From positions 1 through 30,244 of the forward strand of contig UQUS01000025.1 in assembly GCA_900544335.1 (NCBI GenBank): a DNA stretch of 30,244 nt, in the 5' to 3' direction. Numbering within the stretch: the stretch's first letter is position 1; each line of letters opens with the position of its first letter. Both the position numbers and the translations under genes were made by a program. The notes under the pieces are model-generated. The model was given only the letters and a program-made list of their open reading frames with translations, was not told where the DNA came from and made no database searches. Source of the DNA: an uncultured Sutterella sp. (GTDB lineage Bacteria; Pseudomonadota; Gammaproteobacteria; Burkholderiales; Burkholderiaceae_F). Shown one piece after another: positions 22,492 through 29,872 of the stretch.

Positions 22492-23280
22492 CTAACGGAG
22501 CATATCGGCGCGTTTGCGACCTTTGTTGAGTTCGATAACGCGTCGCATGTCTTTTTCTAAATCAAAAAGCTTGAGTTCGTGATAGCACTGCGCCATTAAC
22601 TCCATGGCATCGTCGCTCACACTCGTTAATTGGAAATCGCGTAAAACGACTTTGGCTCGGTTTAAGGCTGCGATGTAGGCCTTTCGTTCAAAGTAAAAAC
22701 GAGCCGTATTGAGTTGGTGACGGGCTTGGGCCAAAACCAGTTCATGCATTTTGCGCGTGGCCTGCGGGGCGTAGCGCGAATCGGGATACCGGCCGACGAG
22801 TTCTTTAAAGACATCGAAGGCATCGCGCGCAGCCTGAGCATCACGCTCGGAAATGTCCTGGCGAATCATGGAACTAATAAGGCCCTCGCGCTCATTGAGT
22901 GTCGCAAGACCTTTCAGGTACAGGGCATAGTCGCTGTTGGGGTGATTCGGGTAAGCGCGCAGGAATCGATCGAGTTGCTGAATGGCTGAGGGAGCATCAT
23001 CGTCCTTGAAATACACGTACGCGAGCTCGATTTGGGCTTGTTGCGCGTAGGTGCCGAACGGATACCGGGCTTCTAACTTGGTATAGTAATCTTTTGCGAG
23101 CGACCAATTGGATTCGTTCATCGCATCGCGCGCCTCGGAGTAAAGTTTCTGTGCGGTCCAGTCACGCGTCGGATCGATTTCAAGGGACTGAAACCAGCTG
23201 CATCCGGACAATCCGGCTAAAAGAGCCAACGAGAGAATGCATCCGGCGGCGCGCATGGAAAACTTGAGTTTTGAATTCAT
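22492..23280 (-). CDS. bamD: Outer-membrane protein assembly factor BamD
   Basis: A 262-residue essential lipoprotein of the BAM complex, which inserts beta-barrel proteins, including the autotransporter of this window, into the outer membrane. The signal ends in a lipobox with Cys27 (LLAGLSGC). Five TPR-like repeats follow, starting with AQKLYSEARDAMNESNWSLA and including YAQQAQIELAYVYFKDDDA and DYALYLKGLATLNE. The ATG at 23280 is used; a GTG at 23289 is possible. The start codon overlaps that of divergent rluD within CATG. A perfect -10 box for this gene lies at 23310-23315. Confidence 0.95.
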   Translation of the reverse strand: MNSKLKFSMRAAGCILSLALLAGLSGCSWFQSLEIDPTRDWTAQKLYSEARDAMNESNWSLAKDYYTKLEARYPFGTYAQQAQIELAYVYFKDDDAPSAIQQLDRFLRAYPNHPNSDYALYLKGLATLNEREGLISSMIRQDISERDAQAARDAFDVFKELVGRYPDSRYAPQATRKMHELVLAQARHQLNTARFYFERKAYIAALNRAKVVLRDFQLTSVSDDAMELMAQCYHELKLFDLEKDMRRVIELNKGRKRADMLR

Positions 23281-24340
23281 GGCAAACACGATAGAAAAAG
23301 ATTGCGACGATTATATAGAGGAAATGCCGCAAGGTCGGGACTTCTGTGCGGCAAATGCGTCCGAAACGGTTCGGCATTTCCGCTTGGATTGGTCGCAGGC
23401 GGCCGATCGGCTCGATAAGGTTTTGGCCTCTTTAATGAACGATGTGAGCCGCGCTCGCATCCAAGAGTGGATTCGGCTCGGCGCCGTTTCGGTGAACGGG
23501 GAGATTTTGACAGATGTACGTGCCAAGGTTGCCGGGGGCGATGCGATTGACGTTACGCCGCAGACGGCGCCCGAAGATTTAGCGTACCGACCCGAAAGCG
23601 ATGTTGCGTTTCGCGTGGTGTATGAAGATGCGACCCTTATCGTGGTCGATAAGCCAGCCGGTCTTGTTGTGCATCCGGCAGCCGGTCACTGGTCCGGGAC
23701 GCTTTTAAACGGACTTTTGTATCGGTATCCGGAACTGACGCGTGTGCCACGGGCCGGTATTGTCCACCGGCTTGATCGGGAAACATCCGGTCTTATGGTC
23801 GTCGCGCGCACGCAGGCGGCTCAAACCGATTTGGTTCGCCAACTGCAAGATAGGAGTGTTTGTCGCGAATACTGGGCATTGGTGCTCGGGATGGCCCCTC
23901 CCATGGGATTTATCGATTCTCCCATCGGTCGCGACCCGCGCAACCCGATTAAGTTTGCTTGTAACGGAATTGCTGCCAAACCGGCTAAAACCCATGTTCG
24001 GTTGGTGCAAACGACCTACATAGCCTCTCGTGCCGTCAGTTGGGTGGCTTGTCGCTTGGATACGGGACGCACGCACCAGATTCGCGTTCACCTCACCAGC
24101 GTCGGTCTGCCGCTTTTGGGCGACCCCTTGTACCGTACGAATGCCTCGAAGCTTCCCGATGAGGCCGGTCTTGCCGCGCAGTTTCACCGCCAAGCGTTGC
24201 ACGCATCGCGTTTGCGCTTAGTGCATCCGCAAACGGGGCGTCTTGTGGAGTGGTTTACCGAGCCCCCCGAAGATATGCGTGCTCTGATGGATTCGCTCGG
24301 CTTCGGCCCGACCGATGAGCCGGTACACGTCTACGATTAA
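23279..24340 (+). CDS. rluD: 23S rRNA pseudouridine synthase RluD-type
   Basis: An RluA-family enzyme that makes pseudouridines in helix 69 of 23S rRNA (RluD sites 1911/1915/1917). An S4 RNA-binding domain covers about residues 42-100 (DRLDKVLASLMNDVSRARIQ, WIRLGAVSVNG). The catalytic domain begins near FRVVYEDATLIVVDKPAGLV and has the catalytic Asp in GIVHRLDRETSGLMVV. Late motifs are LDTGRTHQIRVHLTS and LGDPLY. The start is uncertain: ATG 23279 gives 353 residues but no ribosome-binding site. ATG 23324 has GAGG only two bases upstream. The position opposite bamD and before pgeF is conserved in betaproteobacteria. Confidence 0.94.
   Translation: MANTIEKDCDDYIEEMPQGRDFCAANASETVRHFRLDWSQAADRLDKVLASLMNDVSRARIQEWIRLGAVSVNGEILTDVRAKVAGGDAIDVTPQTAPEDLAYRPESDVAFRVVYEDATLIVVDKPAGLVVHPAAGHWSGTLLNGLLYRYPELTRVPRAGIVHRLDRETSGLMVVARTQAAQTDLVRQLQDRSVCREYWALVLGMAPPMGFIDSPIGRDPRNPIKFACNGIAAKPAKTHVRLVQTTYIASRAVSWVACRLDTGRTHQIRVHLTSVGLPLLGDPLYRTNASKLPDEAGLAAQFHRQALHASRLRLVHPQTGRLVEWFTEPPEDMRALMDSLGFGPTDEPVHVYD
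23310..23315 (-). promoter_or_regulatory. Likely -10 box of bamD
   Basis: TATAAT on the minus strand, 30 bases before the bamD ATG; no good -35 at 17 bases. It lies inside the first codons of the longer rluD reading frame, so either rluD starts further in or the two genes overlap their control regions. Confidence 0.45.
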
Positions 24341-24366
24341 AATCGTGCCTTCCGAAGGAACTACTT

Positions 24367-25152
24367 ATGGCTTTTTATAAAAATGAGATTGAAGTGATTC
24401 GACCGACACTCGCTCAGGGTGTCGGAGCCCTTTTTACGGAACGTACCGGGGGCGTGTCTTCCGGCCCTTGGGGAGGACCCGACGGGATTATGGGAATGAA
24501 CGTCGGTGCGTACGTCGGGGACAACCCCTCGTGTGTGCGCATGAATCGCTCTGTCCTGGCGCAAATGGTTCCGACGCCGCCCCGTTGGATGAAGCAGGTT
24601 CACGGCATTCGCACGGTCGATGCCGAAACCGTGACGGACGATACGCTTGAGGCCGATGCCCAGACGAGTTTGACGCCGGGCGTTGTGTGTGTGGCCCAGG
24701 TGGCCGACTGCTTGCCGGTTCTTGTGGCCGAAAAGCACGCTCGCGGCGTGGCGGCGATTCATGCCGGTTGGAAGGGCTTAAGTCTCGGCGTGATTGAGGC
24801 GGGGGTTTTGCGCTTAAAGGAACGCCTCGGCAACGAAAACGCCGAGCTTGTCGCATGGCTTGGACCGCGTATCGGGTTTGATGATTTTGAATGCGGAGAA
24901 GATGTTTTAGCCGCCTATCGCTTACGGTATCCCGATGTCACGGACGGAATTCGTTTTATCGGCGAGGGAAAATACTGCCTGAGCCTTGCGACCTATGCGC
25001 GTCACGCCTTAAAGAGCGTGGGCGTGACCGATGTGCAGGATTGCGGTCTTTCGACCGTTGCCGATCCGAAACGCTTTTTCAGTTTCCGTCGGGACGGGGC
25101 CAAGAGCGGTCGGCATGCGGCATTAATCTGGATTGAGGACAAGAAAGCGTGA
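24367..25152 (+). CDS. pgeF: PgeF/YfiH laccase-domain protein
   Basis: A 261-residue member of the DUF152/YfiH family, first called polyphenol oxidase and later shown in several bacteria to be a zinc-dependent purine nucleoside phosphorylase/deaminase with a role in peptidoglycan precursor fidelity. The fold's marks are FTERTGGVSSGPWGG, the three zinc ligands in MKQVHG, VADCLPVL and IHAGWKG, and a late LGPRIGFDDFECGEDV. AAGGA is 9 bases before the ATG. It follows rluD by 26 bases and overlaps rimO by four bases (GTGA). Confidence 0.95.
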   Translation: MAFYKNEIEVIRPTLAQGVGALFTERTGGVSSGPWGGPDGIMGMNVGAYVGDNPSCVRMNRSVLAQMVPTPPRWMKQVHGIRTVDAETVTDDTLEADAQTSLTPGVVCVAQVADCLPVLVAEKHARGVAAIHAGWKGLSLGVIEAGVLRLKERLGNENAELVAWLGPRIGFDDFECGEDVLAAYRLRYPDVTDGIRFIGEGKYCLSLATYARHALKSVGVTDVQDCGLSTVADPKRFFSFRRDGAKSGRHAALIWIEDKKA

Positions 25153-26510
25153 GAGTCAGTAGCAAGAAAGTTCCGAGTGTCGGATTTGTCAGTCTCGGTT
25201 GCCCCAAAGCGCTTGTGGATACGGAAAAGTTAGTGACGCGCCTGCGCGTGGAAGGCTATGAGGTGGCCTCGGACTATGCCTCGGCCGACCTGGTTGTGGT
25301 CAATACCTGTGCTTTTATCGATGCGGCTGTTGCCGAGAGTTTAGATGCCATCGCCGAGGCGATGAAAGAAAACGGTCGAGTCCTTGTGATCGGGTGTTTG
25401 GGCGGGAAGAAAGCCGTCGACGGGGGCAATTGGCTTGCCGAGCGTTTTCCGGACTTGATCGGTGTCGTCGGCCCCGATCAGGTCGATCGGGCGATGGATT
25501 TGATTCGCAAGGCCCTGCCGGCGAAGTTACAGCGCAACGAGAGCTTGGACACACCGGCGGGAATTAAGCTTACGCCCTCGCACTATGCGTATTTGAAAAT
25601 CAGCGAAGGCTGTTCGCACAAGTGCACGTTCTGCATCATTCCGGATTTGCGCGGTCCCCTGGTGAGCCGTCCGATCGGAGACGTGATGCGGGAAGCCGAA
25701 AACTTAGTGGACTCGGGCGTGCGCGAGCTTCTTGTCATCAGCCAAGATACAGCCGCCTACGGCTTGGACGTGCATTACAAAACGGGGTTTGTTGGAACGC
25801 GCCCTGTGAAAACGCGCTTTTTGGAATTGGCCGAGGAGTTGTCGCGCTTAGATTGCTGGGTCCGCTTTCACTACGTGTACCCGTACCCGAGTGTCGATGC
25901 GGTCTTGCCTTTGATGGCAGAAGGAAAAATCCTTCCGTACCTCGATGTGCCGTTTCAGCATGCGCATCCCCGAATTCTTAAAGCCATGAAGCGGCCGGCA
26001 AGTGCCGAGCGTAATCTCGATAGGATTCGCGCTTGGCGAGCCGTCTGCCCGGATGTGGCTATCCGTTCGACCTTTATTGTGGGATTTCCCGGGGAAACGG
26101 AAGAAGAGTTCGAGTACCTCTTGGATTTTTTACGCGAAGCACGTTTGGACCGCGTCGGATGCTTTTCTTATAGCCCCGTGCAGGGAGCCAAGGCCAATGC
26201 ACTGCCTGACCCGGTTCCAGAGGACGTCAAAGAGGAGCGGCGTCGGCGCTTTATGCAGGTGCAGTCGGAAATTTCCGCCGACAACCTCAAAAGACGCGTC
26301 GGACACGTTGAGACCGTTTTAATCGATTCGGGCAACAACGGAAAGGGTCGCGCCGTCGGGCGAAGCCGCTACGAGGCGCCCGATATCGACGGCCTGATTT
26401 ATATCGATTCGGACAAGCCCCTTTATCCGGGCGACCTTGTCCGGGTGCGCCTGACAGGGAGCACCGAGCACGACCTTACCGGGGTGCTTAACTTAACGGG
26501 AGGCGCCTAA
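25149..26510 (+). CDS. rimO: Ribosomal protein uS12 methylthiotransferase RimO
   Basis: A 453-residue radical-SAM enzyme that adds a methylthio group to Asp88 of ribosomal protein uS12, using two [4Fe-4S] clusters. The N-terminal domain (VGFVSLGCPKALVDTEKL) has auxiliary-cluster cysteines C18, C54 and C83. The radical-SAM motif is C155-x3-C159-x2-C162 in EGCSHKCTFCIIPDLRGP, the RimO form. A TRAM domain ends the protein (about 385-450, GLIYIDSDKPLYPGDLVRV). The start is GTG at 25149, overlapping the pgeF stop. Confidence 0.97.
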   Translation: MRVSSKKVPSVGFVSLGCPKALVDTEKLVTRLRVEGYEVASDYASADLVVVNTCAFIDAAVAESLDAIAEAMKENGRVLVIGCLGGKKAVDGGNWLAERFPDLIGVVGPDQVDRAMDLIRKALPAKLQRNESLDTPAGIKLTPSHYAYLKISEGCSHKCTFCIIPDLRGPLVSRPIGDVMREAENLVDSGVRELLVISQDTAAYGLDVHYKTGFVGTRPVKTRFLELAEELSRLDCWVRFHYVYPYPSVDAVLPLMAEGKILPYLDVPFQHAHPRILKAMKRPASAERNLDRIRAWRAVCPDVAIRSTFIVGFPGETEEEFEYLLDFLREARLDRVGCFSYSPVQGAKANALPDPVPEDVKEERRRRFMQVQSEISADNLKRRVGHVETVLIDSGNNGKGRAVGRSRYEAPDIDGLIYIDSDKPLYPGDLVRVRLTGSTEHDLTGVLNLTGGA

Positions 26511-26512
26511 CG

Positions 26513-26581
26513 GCCTCGCGCCGCCCGATTCAAGAGTCTGGCGGTCGGACGCTGTTCGCCTTTTGGTCGCCGGTGCGAGGC
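26513..26581. terminator. Long-loop hairpin between converging rimO and DUF748 genes
   Basis: GCCTCGCGCCG (26513-26523) and CGGTGCGAGGC (26571-26581) are complementary over 11 bp with one wobble pair, enclosing the whole intergenic gap; GGCG/CGCC can pair within. There is no T-run. It may act in termination or in protecting both 3' ends. Confidence 0.35.
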
Positions 26582-27733
26582 TTACCGCGTGGTCCAAATG
26601 GCATTGAGACTTTCTAGGAAACGAAAGCCGCTACTCGTTGAGTGCAGTTTGCCGTTTTTGTACGTGATGTTGCTCACGCTGACTTTGTCGAGCTTTTGCA
26701 CGGACTTGATGCGTTTGGCGGTCTTAGCGTGACCGAAAGCCGCAACGATGTCACCGACAAGATTCGTGACATTTTCGTCAATACCCGTTGCCTTTTGGAT
26801 GCCTAAATCGGCTTTGATGCTGCGGATGGAAAAGCTCAAAGGCTCGAGAGCAATCAGTTTGACGGTGTCGGCACGAATGGTGGCAGCCGAAAGGACGGGG
26901 ATTCCGTTTTTCTCGGCAGCCAGGGAGGCGACAGAGGCATCGGCCTGAGCCAAGATGCGTCCCTTATCGGTTTGGGCAGTTCCGTTAATCGAGAAAAGAC
27001 CTTTTTTCAGACGTGTTTGTGTCGCATCTTCCGTCCACGGCGAAAGCGTCGCCAGGTTCACGTCGGCGGCGTTCAGCGTCAGAGTAACTTTTTGATCTTT
27101 GCCGGTAAAGCTACCGGTAGCCTTTAAAGTTCCTCCCAAAGGACGGGCGTTGACGGTAAACGGCGTTTTCCCCATGGCGCTTGTGAGAGTTCCGACGTTG
27201 ACTTGAACGGCGTCAACGAGCACGGAGGCAGGCTTTTTAAGTCCCGTATCGGTAAAGCGCACGGAGCCGTTTTGAACCCGAACGCCGGCAACCGACCAAG
27301 TCCATTCCTGCGAAGGCTTTTCTGCAGGACTCTTAGCGACTTCTTTTTGAATCTTCCCGGCAGCGGTTCCCGAACGTTTTAAATTTTTCTGAGCGCTTAA
27401 TGCCGGGGCATCGATGACGATTTGAGAAACGAACACATGGCGCTTAAATACATCAAGAGAGGAAACCCCGGTCGTCAGGCGTTCGATGGTTAGGTCGGTT
27501 TCGGTCCCCTGAACCATGGCATTGCGAATCTTGACGCCGTGAATGTCGGTGGCAAACGTAAAGGGATTAAAAGAAAAGGATTGCACCGAAACCGTTGCCT
27601 TCGGGTTGGTTTCTTTGACGGCATTTTCCAGTGCGCGTTGGGCCAAATAGGGGACTCCCCAGAAACCGACAACCGCATACGTGCCGAGAGCAATGACGGG
27701 GACGCCGATGAGAATTTTGCCGAGTGCCTTCAT
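26582..27733 (-). CDS. DUF748/AsmA-like envelope protein
   Basis: A 383-residue protein with a single N-terminal membrane helix (about 4-26) and a periplasmic part resembling DUF748/AsmA-like repeats, proteins thought to bridge the membranes and affect lipid transport. Suggestive blocks are YLAQRALENAVKE, SVQSFSFNPFTFATDIHGVKI (near 50-70), the VDAPALSAQ-like strand, and TWSVAGVRVQNGSVRFTD. DUF748 proteins are usually around 1000 residues, so this is a short form; the last 60 residues match nothing I know. GGAGA is 6 bases before the ATG. It diverges from arfB. Confidence 0.65.
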   Translation of the reverse strand: MKALGKILIGVPVIALGTYAVVGFWGVPYLAQRALENAVKETNPKATVSVQSFSFNPFTFATDIHGVKIRNAMVQGTETDLTIERLTTGVSSLDVFKRHVFVSQIVIDAPALSAQKNLKRSGTAAGKIQKEVAKSPAEKPSQEWTWSVAGVRVQNGSVRFTDTGLKKPASVLVDAVQVNVGTLTSAMGKTPFTVNARPLGGTLKATGSFTGKDQKVTLTLNAADVNLATLSPWTEDATQTRLKKGLFSINGTAQTDKGRILAQADASVASLAAEKNGIPVLSAATIRADTVKLIALEPLSFSIRSIKADLGIQKATGIDENVTNLVGDIVAAFGHAKTAKRIKSVQKLDKVSVSNITYKNGKLHSTSSGFRFLESLNAIWTTR

Positions 27734-27817
27734 GATAATTCTCCGAAAAACGTCTTGCCGAAATTAAAACTTATTTAAAATCAGTAAGAAAGAGAGCGCC
27801 GAGGGCGTTGTGTGGAA

Positions 27818-27829
27818 CCATTATAATGG
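27818..27829. promoter_or_regulatory. Palindromic, possibly bidirectional -10 region
   Basis: CCATTATAATGG is a perfect 12-base palindrome giving TATAAT on both strands (plus 27822-27827, minus 27820-27825). It lies in the gap between the divergent DUF748 and arfB genes. No strong -35 is seen on either side. Overlapping symmetric -10 boxes are known to drive divergent transcription in bacteria. Confidence 0.45.
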
Positions 27830-27886
27830 CGCCGCTTAAGACGAGCGAGATTTCAAGGATTACGGGATTTTTTCATTTCGGAAGGT

Positions 27887-28291
27887 ATGGACAAAACCGA
27901 AGAACTGACTCGAAAAATTCGCTGGAACGCCGTTCGCAGTTCCGGAGCGGGCGGTCAAAATGTCAACAAGGTCAGTACCGCTGTTTTCGCACAAATTGAT
28001 TTGTCGGATTTGAATCTTTCGGAACAGGCACGGTTACGGATTTGAGCGCTTTTTGCGCGAAACGTGACCGATGCCGGGATTTTGTTTGTCAAAGCTCAGG
28101 AATTTCGTACGCAGGAAGCCAATCGCAAGGCGGCCTTTGAGAGGCTGGAAAAAATGATTGCACATGCGATGCGTCCCGTGGTTCGTCGCATTGCGACGCG
28201 TCCGACCCGAGCCTCCGTGGCGCGCCGCCTAAAAGACAAGGCCGTACGCTCGGAAATCAAACGCTTACGTCGGACAAAGGATTTTGAGTAA
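27887..28291 (+). pseudogene. arfB: Ribosome rescue hydrolase ArfB split by an in-frame TGA
   Basis: ArfB (YaeJ) frees ribosomes stalled on truncated mRNA: its GGQ loop hydrolyses the peptidyl-tRNA while a basic C-terminal tail probes the empty mRNA channel. The 134-residue product has IRWNAVRSSGAGGQNVNKVS (GGQ motif, residues 22-31 region). After an in-frame TGA at codon 53 (28043-28045) come DAGILFVKAQEFRTQEANR and the basic tail (TRPTRASVARRL). Length and order match the family once the stop is read through. The frame is the same on both sides, with no indel. As read, translation stops after the GGQ half, and the 3' part lacks GGQ. AAGG lies 2 bases before the ATG, so initiation looks weak. 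The last codon overlaps the next gene (TAATG). Confidence 0.88.
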
Positions 28292-29253
28292 TGCTCGATT
28301 CTCGAGATCGAAATTTAGCCGTCGGTTTTTCGTGCGGTGTGTTTGCTTGCGTACTTTGGGGACTGGTGTATCTGGTGCCACTTGCGCTTCCCGATTACGA
28401 CCCGATTTACATCACGGCCGGGCGCTTCGTAAGTTTCGGCCTTGTAGCCGTTCCGCTCATTTGGCTTGAAAGGCATGAACTCGCGTGTTACAGCGCCTCG
28501 GATTGGTGGTATGTCACGAAACTCGGCGTTATCGGAAATATCGTTTATTACTGGACGCTTGCCAGCTGCATTCAGTACGCCGGGGCACCGCTTGCCGGTA
28601 TGTGCATGGCCGTGATTCCGGTTTCAGTGGCGGTTATCGCCAATTGGCGTGACAGAAAACGGCACCGGGCGCTACCGTGGAAAAAACTGGCGCCCGGGCT
28701 CATTCTCGTGGTCGTCGGATTTACCCTGGCCAACAGCGGGGAACTTGATGTCGTGACGCGCGCCAACAGCGGCGACAGTGTGCGGTTTTGGATCGGATGC
28801 GCCTTCGGCTTAGCGGCCTTGTCCCTTTGGACCTGGTATCCGATTTGTAACGCCGATTGGCTTACGAATCACCCGAAACGCTCCCCGAGAACGTGGTCGA
28901 CGGCTCAAGGCTTGGTGACGATGCCGTTTGCTCTGTTGCTCTACCTTGTTTACTGGGCCCTCGACCCGACGCAGACAGACTTTCTCGGAGCGAGACCGCT
29001 GTGGTTTATTTTTGTGGCTGCGGGGTCTGGGTTGGTCTGCTCTTGGATGGGTATTGCCTTTTGGAATGCGATGAGCCAACGTCTTCCGACGGCACTTGCC
29101 GGACAAATGATTGTTTTTGAAACGATTTTTGCCGTCATCTTTGCGCATATCTGGCGCGGCGAGTGGCCGACGTTGACGATGGTCGCGGGCTTAAGTCTTC
29201 TTTTAGCGGGCGTGCTTGTTTCCATGGCGGCGTTCCGAGCGGCTCGACTGTAA
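28291..29253 (+). CDS. EamA/DMT family transporter
   Basis: A 320-residue inner-membrane permease of the drug/metabolite transporter superfamily with ten predicted helices in two EamA repeats. Typical features are FACVLWGLVYLVPLAL near the start, the AGAPLAGMCMAVIPVSVAVI segment closing helix 4, and the second repeat ending ETIFAVIFAHIWRGEWP and LLLAGVLVSMAAF. It is unlike the EamA protein at 12383-13270 in its long loop around 135-160. The ATG shares its A with the arfB stop (TAATG), so its translation may depend on ribosomes finishing arfB; the TGA inside arfB would then affect it. Confidence 0.9.
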   Translation: MLDSRDRNLAVGFSCGVFACVLWGLVYLVPLALPDYDPIYITAGRFVSFGLVAVPLIWLERHELACYSASDWWYVTKLGVIGNIVYYWTLASCIQYAGAPLAGMCMAVIPVSVAVIANWRDRKRHRALPWKKLAPGLILVVVGFTLANSGELDVVTRANSGDSVRFWIGCAFGLAALSLWTWYPICNADWLTNHPKRSPRTWSTAQGLVTMPFALLLYLVYWALDPTQTDFLGARPLWFIFVAAGSGLVCSWMGIAFWNAMSQRLPTALAGQMIVFETIFAVIFAHIWRGEWPTLTMVAGLSLLLAGVLVSMAAFRAARL

Positions 29254-29273
29254 CGACTTTGTCGGTCCGAATC

Positions 29274-29301
29274 TTGATTTCTTTTGGTTTTTCTCTAGAA
29301 T
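29274..29301 (+). promoter_or_regulatory. Sigma-70 promoter of rpsO
   Basis: TTGATT (29274-29279) and TAGAAT (29296-29301) are separated by 16 bases. The transcript would start near 29308, leaving a leader of about 70 bases that contains the hairpin at 29317-29344. Confidence 0.65.
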
Positions 29302-29316
29302 ACGCCCCTTAATTCA

Positions 29317-29344
29317 CGACACGGGCGGGAAGACACCTGTGTCG
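29317..29344 (+). promoter_or_regulatory. rpsO leader hairpin, candidate S15 autoregulatory site
   Basis: CGACACGGG (29317-29325) pairs with CCTGTGTCG (29336-29344), nine pairs including a G-U (29323/29338) next to a G-C, closed by a 10-base loop. A G-U/G-C step in a helix is one of the two features S15 recognises in 16S rRNA and in known rpsO leaders. Binding is inferred. Confidence 0.45.
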
Positions 29345-29377
29345 CTTGTTTCAACCTCTTTTTTCTAAGGGTACAGT

Positions 29378-29641
29378 ATGTCAACAGTTGAGAAGAGTCA
29401 GATTGTCGCCAAGTTCCAGCGCACACCGGCCGATACGGGTTCTCCCGAAGTCCAGGTTGCGTTGCTCACGGCCCGCATTAACGGTCTTACCGACCACTTC
29501 AAGGAACACGTCAAGGATCATCATTCCCGTCGCGGCCTTTTAAAGATGGTCAGCCGCCGTCGTAAGCTTTTGGATTACCTCAAGCGTACGGATTTGCCGG
29601 CTTATCGCAAGCTCATCGATGAGCTGAAGCTTCGTAAGTAA
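29378..29641 (+). CDS. rpsO: Small ribosomal subunit protein uS15
   Basis: An 87-residue ribosomal protein that binds the central domain of 16S rRNA early in 30S assembly. It shows the diagnostic DTGSPEVQVALLTARINGLT (about residues 19-38), HFKEHVKDHHSRRGLLKMVS and RRRKLLDYLKRTD. AAGG is 8 bases before the ATG. It has its own promoter and is followed by pnp, the conserved rpsO-pnp pair. Confidence 0.98.
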   Translation: MSTVEKSQIVAKFQRTPADTGSPEVQVALLTARINGLTDHFKEHVKDHHSRRGLLKMVSRRRKLLDYLKRTDLPAYRKLIDELKLRK

Positions 29642-29650
29642 TTTCACCTT

Positions 29651-29680
29651 TCGCGGCCGCTCTTTTTAAAGCGGCCGCGA
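29651..29680 (+). terminator. GC-rich hairpin between rpsO and pnp
   Basis: TCGCGGCCGCT (29651-29661) and AGCGGCCGCGA (29670-29680) form a perfect 11-bp GC-rich stem with an 8-base loop. The T-run after it is weak. It matches the position of the leaky terminator between rpsO and pnp in other bacteria, letting some transcription enter pnp. Confidence 0.7.
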
Positions 29681-29698
29681 TAGTATTTGTTTGCTGTT

Positions 29699-29830
29699 TT
29701 ACCCGTGTTCGCCGGAGTTAAAGAGCAGGGTTTTCCGGATGGTTTCGCGCGTTGCGACTTCGGTGTTTTCTTGGTTGAGAATTTCGATGCCGCAGCGTGC
29801 CGTCAATGAAGGAAAGTCGCTTCGGAACAC
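29699..29830 (-). other. Coding-like minus-strand frame in the pnp leader
   Basis: A 43-codon open frame starting at a GTG and ending in TAA reads like real protein (for example CGIEILNQENTEVATRETIR and KTLLFNSGEHG), with balanced composition. I recognise no family and see no ribosome-binding site, so it may be the 3' scrap of a lost gene or chance. The same DNA forms the pnp leader pairing described separately. Confidence 0.25.
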
Positions 29831-29831
29831 G
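29704..29831 (+). promoter_or_regulatory. Long-range paired leader of pnp
   Basis: CGTGTTC (29704-29710) pairs with GAACACG (29825-29831). Next to it CGGAG (29713-29717) pairs with CTTCG (29820-29824), and inside that GCGACTT (29754-29760) pairs with AAGTCGC (29814-29820). The result is a long stem before pnp, as expected for the RNase III-cut leader by which PNPase controls its own mRNA in E. coli. The autocontrol role here is inference. Confidence 0.45.
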
Positions 29832-29852
29832 TCGGACGCGGGTTATAGATCA

Positions 29853-29868
29853 ATCTAAAGGAATAGAT
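29853..29868 (+). promoter_or_regulatory. pnp ribosome-binding site in a hairpin loop
   Basis: ATCTA (29853-29857) and TAGAT (29864-29868) form a 5-bp stem whose six-base loop is AAGGAA, the ribosome-binding site of pnp. The site is therefore displayed in an apical loop rather than hidden. AGATC/GATCT flanking it can pair instead. Confidence 0.4.
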
Positions 29869-29872
29869 CTCT

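Noticed and set aside
28035..28050. A prfB-like programmed +1 frameshift at the arfB TGA.
   Set aside because: The coding frame is the same before and after the TGA, so a frameshift would destroy rather than restore the protein; no internal ribosome-binding site at the right spacing is seen.
28043..28058. Selenocysteine at the arfB TGA, since a GCGC-TTTTT-GCGC hairpin follows directly.
   Set aside because: The stem is only four pairs, the loop lacks the G-U-rich features of a bacterial SECIS, and ArfB has no redox residue at this position.
29653..29678. Two GCGGCCGC palindromes as possible recombination or restriction-related sites.
   Set aside because: They are simply the two arms of the rpsO-pnp hairpin.
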